This document shows positions 6,814-13,042 of a stretch of DNA of 20,474 bases, in pieces. The notes below the pieces were generated by a model. It saw nothing but the letters and a program-made list of their open reading frames with translations. It made no database searches and was not told the DNA's origin. This DNA comes from Actinomycetota bacterium. Lineage in GTDB: Bacteria; Actinomycetota; Actinomycetes; Nanopelagicales; Nanopelagicaceae. Positions within the stretch are counted from its first letter, which is position 1. Every line of letters begins with the position of its first letter. The stretch lies in contig JAPOJL010000004.1 of NCBI GenBank assembly GCA_029978425.1, forward strand, positions 1 to 20,474, in the 5' to 3' direction. Position numbers and translations under genes: made by a program.

Positions 6814-7655
6814 CGCAGTCCAATCCGCTTAACTATTTCAAGGGTTGATGCAGCTGAATTCATCGTGTAGAAGTGAAGACCTGGAACGCCTCGCGAGAGA
6901 AGTTCAGCGCAGATTTCACTTGCAATATCGATGCCCACTTTTCGCACCTCTGCAACATCGGATTCAACCGCCTCGATTCTTTCACTTACAGATTGCGGTA
7001 ATGGAGTTCCCGAGAGTTCAGCCATGCGACGTAATTGTGCGGCATTTGTGATCGGTAAGATTCCTGGATAGATATCAAGTTGTGAGCCGGCGCTTCGCAA
7101 CGCCTCCACAAGAACGAAATACCGATCTACATCAAAGAAGAATTGTGTTGTAGCAAAAGTTGCTCCGCGACGTTCTTTCTCCAAGAGCACCGTGATATCT
7201 CTACTGAAATCTCCATGTGATGCAGGATGTCCATCAGGAAATGCTGCAACCCCAACTTCGAAACCCTTGTCATGTGCTAATGACACAAGTTGGTCTGCGT
7301 GATCAAACCCGCCAGGAGTTGTGATCCACTGAGCGCTTGGTCCACCTTGAGGGTCTCCGCGTAGCGCAAGAATCGATTTAATTCCCGCTTTTCTATATTG
7401 CTCCAAAATAGAGACTAACTCGGCTTGAGTTGAGCCCACACATGTTAAGTGTGCAATCGTTGGAATACCGGTTCGCGCCGTAACTTCCGAGGTAATTCGA
7501 ACTGTTCTATCTCGCGTTGATCCACCCGCCCCATACGTCACCGATACAAAGTCTGGACGGGCTTTCTCTAATTCTGAAAGGGCGCTCCAGAGTCGAGCCT
7601 CCCCTGCCTCATCCTTGGGAGGAAAGAACTCAATCGAGAAAGAAGCGCTAGACAT
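6810..7655 (-). CDS. metF: 5,10-methylenetetrahydrofolate reductase
   Basis: A 281-residue FAD enzyme that reduces methylene-THF to methyl-THF for methionine synthesis. The N-terminal FSIEFFPPKDEAGE contains the conserved Glu-Phe-Phe-Pro-Pro-Lys signature; SVTYGAGGSTR, HLTCVG, ILALRGDPQGG and the ATTQFFFD strand are standard MetF barrel blocks. The ATG at 7655 is preferred: an in-frame start 48 bases further up would overlap crtE and add 16 residues before the barrel's first strand. There is no Shine-Dalgarno sequence, and a -10-like TACCCT sits 8 nt upstream, suggesting a leaderless or nearly leaderless transcript. It is divergent from crtE across 24 bp and co-transcribed with the phosphatidyltransferase. 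Confidence 0.93.
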   Translation of the reverse strand: MSSASFSIEFFPPKDEAGEARLWSALSELEKARPDFVSVTYGAGGSTRDRTVRITSEVTARTGIPTIAHLTCVGSTQAELVSILEQYRKAGIKSILALRGDPQGGPSAQWITTPGGFDHADQLVSLAHDKGFEVGVAAFPDGHPASHGDFSRDITVLLEKERRGATFATTQFFFDVDRYFVLVEALRSAGSQLDIYPGILPITNAAQLRRMAELSGTPLPQSVSERIEAVESDVAEVRKVGIDIASEICAELLSRGVPGLHFYTMNSAASTLEIVKRIGLR

Positions 7656-7663
7656 ATAGCGGG

Positions 7664-7669
7664 AGGGTA
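7664..7669 (-). promoter_or_regulatory. Putative -10 element (TACCCT) for metF
   Basis: On the minus strand TACCCT lies 8 nt before the metF ATG. It overlaps by two bases the -10 proposed for crtE on the other strand, centred on a GGTACC core. This is a weak sequence match supported mainly by position. Confidence 0.4.
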
Positions 7670-7673
7670 CCGT
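7668..7673 (+). promoter_or_regulatory. Putative -10 element (TACCGT) for crtE
   Basis: TACCGT fits TANNNT and ends exactly 6 nt before the crtE GTG at 7680, the leaderless spacing seen elsewhere in this window. A GGGAGGG run at 7661-7667 could instead act as a distant ribosome-binding site if transcription starts further upstream. Confidence 0.42.
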
Positions 7674-7679
7674 TGCGCC

Positions 7680-8741
7680 GTGGCTTCCCAGGAACTTACG
7701 CAACTTCGCGACGAGATTAATTTAATTTTGGCCGATTTTACCGATGCGCGTAGCCGATCATTAACCGATATAGGTTCAGAGCTCCAGCCCGTTGCTCATG
7801 CAATGAAGGAATTCATCACCGATAGCGGCAAGAGATTCCGACCTATCTTTGCTTACCTTGGCTATTTGGGTACAGGCGCTGATCCTCGACCTGAAATCTT
7901 ACGAGCATGCACCGCTCTTGAACTCGTACATGTCTGTGCGCTCATTCACGATGATGTGATGGATGGTTCTGACACGCGACGTAATAAGCCAGCAATACAT
8001 AAACTCTTTGAATCACTCCACGACGATTCTTCCTACCAAGGTAACTCGGAACGATTTGGATTGGCATCAGCAATTCTTTTGGGCGATTTGGCTTTGGTGT
8101 GGGCTGATCGATTATTGGTTGAATCTGGAGTTACGCGCGAAGAATTTATCAATGCCCAGAGCGTCTTCTCTGATATGCGCGATGAGTTAATGGCTGGCCA
8201 ATATCTCGATGTTCTCGAGGGCGCACTTGCGACAACAAGCGTTGAACGCTCTCTCAAAGTTGCTCGCTTTAAATCTGGAAAATATTCAATCGAGCGACCA
8301 CTACATTTTGGCGCATCTCTTGCAGGGCGATCCGATTTTTACGAGAGCTATTCGAAGTTTGGACTTCCACTCGGTGAAGCGTTTCAACTTCGTGATGATG
8401 TACTGGGTGTTTTCGGAGATCCCAAAACTACTGGTAAGCCAGCTGGTGATGATTTGCGTGAAGGAAAGCGCACCGTGCTGATTGCAGTGACCATGGAAAA
8501 TGCCACTCCAGATGAGCGCCAACTCATCACTTCTTCACTTGGAAAACCAGATTTGAGCGCAGAAAGTGTTGCGGCGCTACAAGAAATCATCGTCAAAAGT
8601 GGTGCGCTCAATGAAGTTGAGAAGCTCATCACAGAGCTCACCCACACAGCTATTTCTGCGTTGCAGGATTCACCAGTCAACGGAAAGATAGTCAAGGTGC
8701 TAGAAGAAATGGCAATCATCGCAACCCAGCGGAGCGTCTAG
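7680..8741 (+). CDS. crtE: Geranylgeranyl diphosphate synthase (polyprenyl synthetase)
   Basis: A 353-residue trans-prenyltransferase that condenses IPP with allylic diphosphates to give the C20 precursor for phytoene. The first aspartate-rich motif is DDVMD (Asp91-Asp95) followed by GSDTRR; the second is QLRDDVLGVFGD (Asp239, Asp240), in which the last Asp of DDxxD is Gly, a form I associate with actinobacterial IdsA-type synthases. GKRFRPIFAYL near residue 50 is the usual IPP-binding Gly-Lys-x-x-Arg. It starts at GTG 7680, divergent from metF, and is one base from the crtI start. Product length C20 is inferred from the crtI and crtB neighbours. Confidence 0.92.
   Translation: MASQELTQLRDEINLILADFTDARSRSLTDIGSELQPVAHAMKEFITDSGKRFRPIFAYLGYLGTGADPRPEILRACTALELVHVCALIHDDVMDGSDTRRNKPAIHKLFESLHDDSSYQGNSERFGLASAILLGDLALVWADRLLVESGVTREEFINAQSVFSDMRDELMAGQYLDVLEGALATTSVERSLKVARFKSGKYSIERPLHFGASLAGRSDFYESYSKFGLPLGEAFQLRDDVLGVFGDPKTTGKPAGDDLREGKRTVLIAVTMENATPDERQLITSSLGKPDLSAESVAALQEIIVKSGALNEVEKLITELTHTAISALQDSPVNGKIVKVLEEMAIIATQRSV
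8731..8734 (+). promoter_or_regulatory. Ribosome-binding site that fixes the crtI TTG start
   Basis: GGAG lies within the last codons of crtE, 8 nt before TTG 8743. It is one of the few clear Shine-Dalgarno sequences in the window and supports the rare TTG start. Confidence 0.65.
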
Positions 8742-8742
8742 T

Positions 8743-10224
8743 TTGCGCACCGTTAAAGGCAAAACTGATCACGTTGTGGTCGTTGGTGCAGGACTTGCTG
8801 GCCTAAGCACCGCTATTCGCCTTGCCGGCGCTGGAAGAAAAGTCACGGTCATTGAACGCGAATCCGTACCTGGCGGACGTAATGGCTTACTCAATAAAGA
8901 GGGCTACGCCTTTGATACGGGGCCAACTGTTCTTACGATGCCCGATCTCATTGCAGATGCGCTTAATTGCGTTGGGGAAAAACTCGAAGATTGGCTGGAG
9001 TTAATCCCATTACAACCTCTCTACCGCGCTTTCTATGCAGATGGCTCACAACTAGATGTTCATGCCAATACCGCCCAAATGGAAGCAGAAATTGAAAAAG
9101 TAATTGGTGCTGATGAAGCTGCTGGTTATCGTCGCTATGTAGATTTTGTTACTAAACTCTATAAATATGAGATGAATGATTTCATCGATCGAAATATTGA
9201 TACGCCATTCAACCTTCTCACTCCAAATCTTGCTCGCCTTGTTGCGTTGGGTGGATTTCGCAGGCTGGCGCCAAAAGTTTCACAATTCCTCAAAGACCCC
9301 CGCACTCAGAAGGTGTACTCCTTCCAAGCTATGTACGCTGGAGTTTCACCACAACAAGCGCTCGCAATTTACGCTGTCATCGCCTATATGGATTCCGTTA
9401 ACGGGGTTTTCTTCCCCAAAGGCGGCATGCACGCAGTTCCACGCGCACTCGCTGGAGCTGCAGAGAAACATGGTGTGACTTTCAAGTACAACACCACTGT
9501 TGAGAAAATTGAAAAACAGGGTTCACGTGCATCAGCAGTTGTGACCAATAATGGCGAAAGAATTGAATGCGATGTCGTTGTGCTCAACCCAGATCTACCT
9601 GTCGCATGGCGTGATCTGCTTGGAAAGACTCCCCTATCCATTAAGCGCCTCAATTACTCACCTTCATGCGTCACCATCTTGGCCGGTTCTTCAAAGAGTT
9701 ACGACCATCTTGCTCATCACAATATTCACTTCGGTGAATCATGGGATGGAGTCTTCGATGAGCTCATCAAGAAACGCACCTTGATGACCGATCCGAGTTT
9801 GCTTGTCACACTTCCCTCTAAGGATGATCCAGCGCTTGCTCCTAAAGGAAAACATAGTTATTACATCCTCTTTCCAACTCCTAATCTTGATGCTGATATT
9901 GATTGGAAGAAGATGAAGAATGTGTATCGCGACCAGATGTACGCCACCATGGAAGAACGTGGGTACACAGACTTTGCAGATTCCGTTGAGGTAGAGCACA
10001 TCACCACACCATTAGAGTGGGAAGCCATGGGCATGGAACGCGGCGCACCATTTGCAAGCGCACATACTTTCTTTCAAACTGGTCCCTTTAGGCCACGGAA
10101 CATGGCTAAAGGTTTTGATAATGTCGTCTTCACGGGTAGCGGAACCCAACCTGGAGTTGGAGTTCCAATGGTTCTCATCTCCGGAAGACTTGCTGCAGAA
10201 AGAATTGTCGGACCCGTTAAGTAG
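8743..10224 (+). CDS. crtI: Phytoene desaturase
   Basis: A 493-residue FAD enzyme that converts phytoene to lycopene in successive desaturations. The Rossmann motif VVVGAGLAGLSTAIRL (Gly15, Gly17, Gly20), the PGGRNG and FDTGPTVLTMPDL blocks, and the C-terminal VVFTGSGTQPGVGVPMVLISGRLAAERI FAD-binding signature are all clear. The start is a TTG at 8743, one base after the crtE stop; GGAG at 8731-8734 stands 8 nt upstream, a good ribosome-binding site, and no ATG or GTG occurs in frame before the flavin motif. It lies between crtE and crtB in a standard lycopene operon. It differs clearly in sequence from the second paralog at 4713. Confidence 0.94.
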   Translation: MRTVKGKTDHVVVVGAGLAGLSTAIRLAGAGRKVTVIERESVPGGRNGLLNKEGYAFDTGPTVLTMPDLIADALNCVGEKLEDWLELIPLQPLYRAFYADGSQLDVHANTAQMEAEIEKVIGADEAAGYRRYVDFVTKLYKYEMNDFIDRNIDTPFNLLTPNLARLVALGGFRRLAPKVSQFLKDPRTQKVYSFQAMYAGVSPQQALAIYAVIAYMDSVNGVFFPKGGMHAVPRALAGAAEKHGVTFKYNTTVEKIEKQGSRASAVVTNNGERIECDVVVLNPDLPVAWRDLLGKTPLSIKRLNYSPSCVTILAGSSKSYDHLAHHNIHFGESWDGVFDELIKKRTLMTDPSLLVTLPSKDDPALAPKGKHSYYILFPTPNLDADIDWKKMKNVYRDQMYATMEERGYTDFADSVEVEHITTPLEWEAMGMERGAPFASAHTFFQTGPFRPRNMAKGFDNVVFTGSGTQPGVGVPMVLISGRLAAERIVGPVK

Positions 10225-10226
10225 CC

Positions 10227-11135
10227 ATGGATGAGTTAACCGCAGCTGGAATTACCGATCCAGCCCTTCGCGAGTCATATCAAGAATGCAAGCGACTGAA
10301 CTCGTTACATGGGAAGACGTACTACTTGGCAACGCTCTTACTTCCCAAAGCCAAACGTCCTCATGTGCATGCACTTTATGGTTTTGCTCGCTATGCCGAT
10401 GAGATTGTCGATGATTTAACTTCTACTCTCTCTCATCAAGAGAAAGTCGATACCTTGCAACGATGGAGTGAACAACTCCTCCAAGATATCGCCAACGGTC
10501 GAAGTAATGATCACGTGGGGCGTGCTTTAGTAGATACGGTTCAACGTTTCGATATCCCTATTGCGTACTTCGAAGCATTCCTGCACTCCATGGCTATGGA
10601 TCTCACAGTTACTCACTATGAAACCTTTGAAGATCTTATGGAGTATGTCTATGGATCTGCTGCCGTGATTGGCTTGCAGATGGTTCACGTGCTTGGAACA
10701 GTCGATGGAAAGAAATCTGAAGCTCTAGTCCCTGCTGAGAAACTTGGAATAGCTTTCCAACTCGCGAACTTCATCCGAGATGTTGGCGAAGATCTTGAGC
10801 GAGGTCGGGTCTACCTGCCATTAACCGAACTTCGCAAAGCAGGCGTATCTCGAGAGATGCTCGAGAAGCGAGTTCTCACCCCTCAGATCATCGAAGCTTT
10901 GAAGTTCCAAATCGAACGGGTCCGCCAATTACAGCGTGAGGCAGACCTAGGCATCGCATTGCTCAGTCCGGACTCACGTCCATGCATTCGTGCAGCGAGC
11001 GAGCTTTATTGTGGCATCGTTGATGAAGTTGAAAAAATTGATTATCAAGTCTTCACCAAGCGAGCCAAGACATCTACTTTGCGCAGAGCAACAGTCGCGC
11101 TTCCGGCGTGGATGCAAGCCCTTGCGGCTCGCTAA
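10227..11135 (+). CDS. crtB: Phytoene synthase
   Basis: A 302-residue squalene/phytoene synthase family enzyme that joins two GGPP molecules head to head. The first metal-binding motif is YADEIVDD (Asp58-Asp63) after ALYGFAR, and the second is the long block QLANFIRDVGEDLERGRVYLP, which is diagnostic for phytoene synthases. An alternative squalene or diapophytoene synthase role is unlikely beside crtE and crtI. It begins two bases after the crtI stop. Its stop codon overlaps the crtYd stop on the opposite strand by four bases, so no terminator can lie between the convergent operons. Confidence 0.94.
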   Translation: MDELTAAGITDPALRESYQECKRLNSLHGKTYYLATLLLPKAKRPHVHALYGFARYADEIVDDLTSTLSHQEKVDTLQRWSEQLLQDIANGRSNDHVGRALVDTVQRFDIPIAYFEAFLHSMAMDLTVTHYETFEDLMEYVYGSAAVIGLQMVHVLGTVDGKKSEALVPAEKLGIAFQLANFIRDVGEDLERGRVYLPLTELRKAGVSREMLEKRVLTPQIIEALKFQIERVRQLQREADLGIALLSPDSRPCIRAASELYCGIVDEVEKIDYQVFTKRAKTSTLRRATVALPAWMQALAAR

Positions 11136-11437
11136 GTTCTTTGAATTCCTTTTCTTCCCCAGTAAATCCAGAGTGAAATAACCATCGTGATCATCGAGAA
11201 TCCAAAGAGCAGGTCTTCTGCGGGTGCTGATGCGATACGCAATCCGATGATGACATCTTCATCGTAGGTGAGAATTCCCCGCGATGTAAGCCACCAATTT
11301 GTGATGAGTTGGAAGAAGAGCATGATGCCGTATGCATTCCAGAAGCTTTTTCGGGTAAGCATTCGAGACTTTGTAATATAAATATCGAGAATGATCACTA
11401 GAACGACAGAGAGAAGTGAAATTTGAGTGAAGGTCAT
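11132..11437 (-). CDS. crtYd: Lycopene cyclase subunit CrtYd
   Basis: A 101-residue membrane protein with three hydrophobic spans. It is the second half of the heterodimeric beta-cyclase of actinobacteria. The characteristic blocks are NWWLTSRGILTYDED and the Pro-x-Glu-Asp motif in IASAPAEDLLFGF, the counterpart of Pro-Leu-Glu-Glu in its partner. It overlaps crtYc by ATGA, so the two subunits are made together. The family turns psi ends of lycopene into beta rings; in some species the split enzyme makes epsilon rings or works only on C50 substrates (CrtYe/Yf), which the sequence alone does not exclude. No C50 elongase (CrtEb) is present in the window, favouring the beta-cyclase role. Confidence 0.9.
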   Translation of the reverse strand: MTFTQISLLSVVLVIILDIYITKSRMLTRKSFWNAYGIMLFFQLITNWWLTSRGILTYDEDVIIGLRIASAPAEDLLFGFSMITMVISLWIYWGRKGIQRT

Positions 11438-11766
11438 TGCTCATCTCCAAATTCCCAATGTTTCTTGACAGCTCGCACTGCTTCAATTGTCATAAGTCCA
11501 GCTAATGGCACGATTACGAAAAAAAGAAACTCTTCAAGTGGGATGCCAGCAAACAAGTAGATTCCAACAACTTGATCCTTGTCAAAGAACCAATGGCCGC
11601 GAGAAACTGCGTAGTAATCCCAAATCAAGAAGACTAATGCTGTGGGCAGAATGCTCAGCGCTGCTCTCTTAATCCTGCGAAGAACGCCAACTTTAAATAT
11701 GAATTCAAGCCAGAACGATCCAACGACTGTAAAGGTAAGCATCGCGAAGTAACCGAACTTGAGCAC
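11434..11766 (-). CDS. crtYc: Lycopene cyclase subunit CrtYc
   Basis: A 110-residue membrane protein with three hydrophobic spans, the first subunit of the split lycopene cyclase. It carries LIWDYYAVSRGHWFFD, then GIYLFAGIPLEEFLFFVIVP, whose Pro-Leu-Glu-Glu motif is typical of the family. The GTG start at 11766 gives a natural N-terminus before the first span; no Shine-Dalgarno is present, and a -10-like TAGCAT ends 5 nt upstream. The promoter region is shared with the thiamine operon on the other strand, whose riboswitch begins only about 17 bp away. Confidence 0.9.
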   Translation of the reverse strand: MLKFGYFAMLTFTVVGSFWLEFIFKVGVLRRIKRAALSILPTALVFLIWDYYAVSRGHWFFDKDQVVGIYLFAGIPLEEFLFFVIVPLAGLMTIEAVRAVKKHWEFGDEQ

Positions 11767-11770
11767 GCCT

Positions 11771-11777
11771 TATGCTA
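11771..11777. promoter_or_regulatory. Putative bidirectional -10 element (crtYc and pnuT)
   Basis: The seven bases TATGCTA read as TATGCT on the plus strand and TAGCAT on the minus strand, both TANNNT. The plus reading would start transcription near 11783, at the foot of the TPP riboswitch; the minus reading would start near the crtYc GTG at 11766. On the minus strand a -35-like TTGGCT lies at 11801-11796 with an 18-bp spacer. No good plus-strand -35 was found. Confidence 0.5.
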
Positions 11778-11783
11778 ATCTCT

Positions 11784-11868
11784 ATTCCAATCGGGAGCCA
11801 AAAGTTGGCTGAGAGGACCTTTAAGGGTCGACCGTTAGACCAGTTCGGTAATGCGAATTGGAAGGGAG
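11784..11868 (+). promoter_or_regulatory. TPP riboswitch (THI element) controlling pnuT
   Basis: This RNA element senses thiamine pyrophosphate. The closing helix P1 pairs TTCCAAT (11785-11791) with ATTGGAA (11857-11863). A hairpin pairs AGCCAA (11796-11801) with TTGGCT (11805-11810) and is followed by the conserved CTGAGA (11809-11814), which contacts the pyrimidine. A small variable hairpin (GACC/GGTC, 11816-11829) precedes the pyrophosphate-sensor half, with TTAGACC, TTCGG and TAATGCG matching the conserved order. The purine-rich 3' end GAAGGGAG serves as the pnuT ribosome-binding site, 6 nt from its ATG, and overlaps P1. This implies translational control: ligand binding hides the site. 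Confidence 0.9.
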
Positions 11869-11874
11869 AAAATC

Positions 11875-12450
11875 ATGTCTGTTGCATTCACTGCTTGGGG
11901 TTATGGCGTTACATATCTTGAATTAGCTTCGGTTATCACATCACTTATCGCGGTTTTTCTTGGCGCTCTCGGTGTGCGCATGACCTGGCCTTGGTGGTTT
12001 CTCAGTAGCGCTCTCTACGCGCTCTTCTTCTACCAAGTTGAGTTATATGCCAGTGCCATACTGCAATTTGTTTTTATCGCCGCCGCTGCATGGGGTTGGT
12101 TTGGATGGAAACCTACTGGCGCTGAACCTCGATACATGTCAAAGAAAGAACGCTTCCTATGGATTCTGACGCTTCTCTCAGTCTGGGTTGTAAGCGCGCC
12201 AGCATTAGCTGATATCGGAGCTGCAGCGACCTGGCCAGATTCATTTTTATTAGTTTCCAGCACTGTGGCTCAAATTGTGATGGTCTTGCAACGTAATGAA
12301 ACGTGGATTCTCTGGCTCATCATCGATGCATTTGGTACATACCATTATGCAAACCAGGGATATTGGTTTACATCAGTTCTCTACGCGGTCTTCACCGTAA
12401 TCGCAGGATTTGGTTGGTATCGCTGGCTGAAATTACCTCAGAAAGCATAA
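11875..12450 (+). CDS. pnuT: PnuC-family vitamin transporter, probable thiamine channel PnuT
   Basis: A 191-residue PnuC-family membrane protein with about seven hydrophobic spans. Such proteins facilitate diffusion of an unphosphorylated vitamin, which is then trapped by phosphorylation. Family-like features include the tryptophan-rich WPWWFLSSALYALFFYQVELYASAILQ region and the C-terminal NETWILWLIIDAFGTYHYANQGYWFTSVLYAVF signature. The ATG at 11875 is chosen because GGGAG sits 6 nt upstream; an earlier in-frame ATG at 11851 lies inside the riboswitch. Control by a TPP riboswitch argues for thiamine rather than nicotinamide riboside (PnuC) or riboflavin (PnuX). A kinase gene follows after 10 nt. 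Confidence 0.88.
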   Translation: MSVAFTAWGYGVTYLELASVITSLIAVFLGALGVRMTWPWWFLSSALYALFFYQVELYASAILQFVFIAAAAWGWFGWKPTGAEPRYMSKKERFLWILTLLSVWVVSAPALADIGAAATWPDSFLLVSSTVAQIVMVLQRNETWILWLIIDAFGTYHYANQGYWFTSVLYAVFTVIAGFGWYRWLKLPQKA

Positions 12451-12460
12451 ATAGATTCCA

Positions 12461-13033
12461 GTGATATCGCGGCTTTCACTTTCGGAGATCATCGATTCCA
12501 TCCTTACTGGGGAACGCCGGAATTCCTTCACCAGAATTATTGCAATCGATGGACCTGCAGGAGCTGGCAAGACAACGCTTGCTAATCGAGTTGCAGGGAG
12601 CTTTCCCGAAAATCCAGTCTCAATCATTCACATGGATGATCTTTATGCTGGTTGGGATGATGCTTTAACTCCAACACTCACAAGGACATTAGAACAGAAT
12701 ATTGCTAGACCTGCTTCACAGGGTAAAGGTATTGAGTATCGCAAGTTTGATTGGCTTGCGAAATCCTTCGGAGATTTCGTAAAGCTTTCACTCCCCTCAC
12801 TTCTGATTCTTGAAGGAGTGGGTTCTGGTCAAAAAGAAATCAGAAAATATCTCGACCAACTCATTTGGATTGATATTGAATCAGAAATTGGATTGAACCG
12901 AGTTCTCCAGCGAGATGGCGATTATCTGGAAACTGAGATGAGAATCTGGCAAATGCGTGAAAGTGAACACTTTAAGCAAGACAACACTCGCGATTGCGCC
13001 ACTATCCGCATTGATGGGAAGCAATTCATCTAA
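12461..13033 (+). CDS. Uridine-kinase-like P-loop kinase, candidate thiamine-trapping kinase
   Basis: A 190-residue P-loop NTPase. The Walker A motif is GPAGAGKTT (31-39), an acidic MDDLYAGWDD block (58-67) fits the catalytic/substrate site of uridine-kinase-like enzymes, and LLILEGVGSG (115-124) matches the strand that follows in this family. The family phosphorylates small molecules such as nucleosides or nicotinamide riboside. It starts at a GTG 10 nt after pnuT and so shares its riboswitch-controlled transcript. Inference from context: it phosphorylates imported thiamine or a thiamine precursor. No thiamine-kinase or ThiN-type motifs were seen, so this remains a hypothesis; a general nucleoside kinase is the alternative. 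Confidence 0.75.
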   Translation: MISRLSLSEIIDSILTGERRNSFTRIIAIDGPAGAGKTTLANRVAGSFPENPVSIIHMDDLYAGWDDALTPTLTRTLEQNIARPASQGKGIEYRKFDWLAKSFGDFVKLSLPSLLILEGVGSGQKEIRKYLDQLIWIDIESEIGLNRVLQRDGDYLETEMRIWQMRESEHFKQDNTRDCATIRIDGKQFI

Positions 13034-13036
13034 AAT
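13031..13036 (+). promoter_or_regulatory. Putative -10 element (TAAAAT) for the PASTA kinase gene
   Basis: TAAAAT is a near-consensus -10 that begins at the stop codon of the upstream kinase gene and ends 6 nt before the GTG start at 13043. This is ideal spacing for a leaderless transcript and fits the lack of a ribosome-binding site. Confidence 0.58.
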
Positions 13037-13042
13037 TCTGAC

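Noticed and set aside
7656..7703. Upstream start for MetF adding 16 residues
   Set aside because: It would overlap crtE by 24 bases and add sequence before the conserved first beta strand; ATG 7655 has a -10-like element at suitable distance.
8384..8719. Minus-strand reading frame of 111 codons inside crtE
   Set aside because: Serine-rich complement of conserved crtE coding sequence with no start context or domain.
11851..11874. ATG at 11851 as the start of the PnuC-family gene
   Set aside because: It lies within the conserved TAATGCG part of the TPP riboswitch; ATG 11875 has a ribosome-binding site at 6 nt.
11875..12450. Assignment as nicotinamide riboside transporter PnuC
   Set aside because: The gene is under a TPP riboswitch, which points to thiamine transport; no NadR-type gene is next to it.
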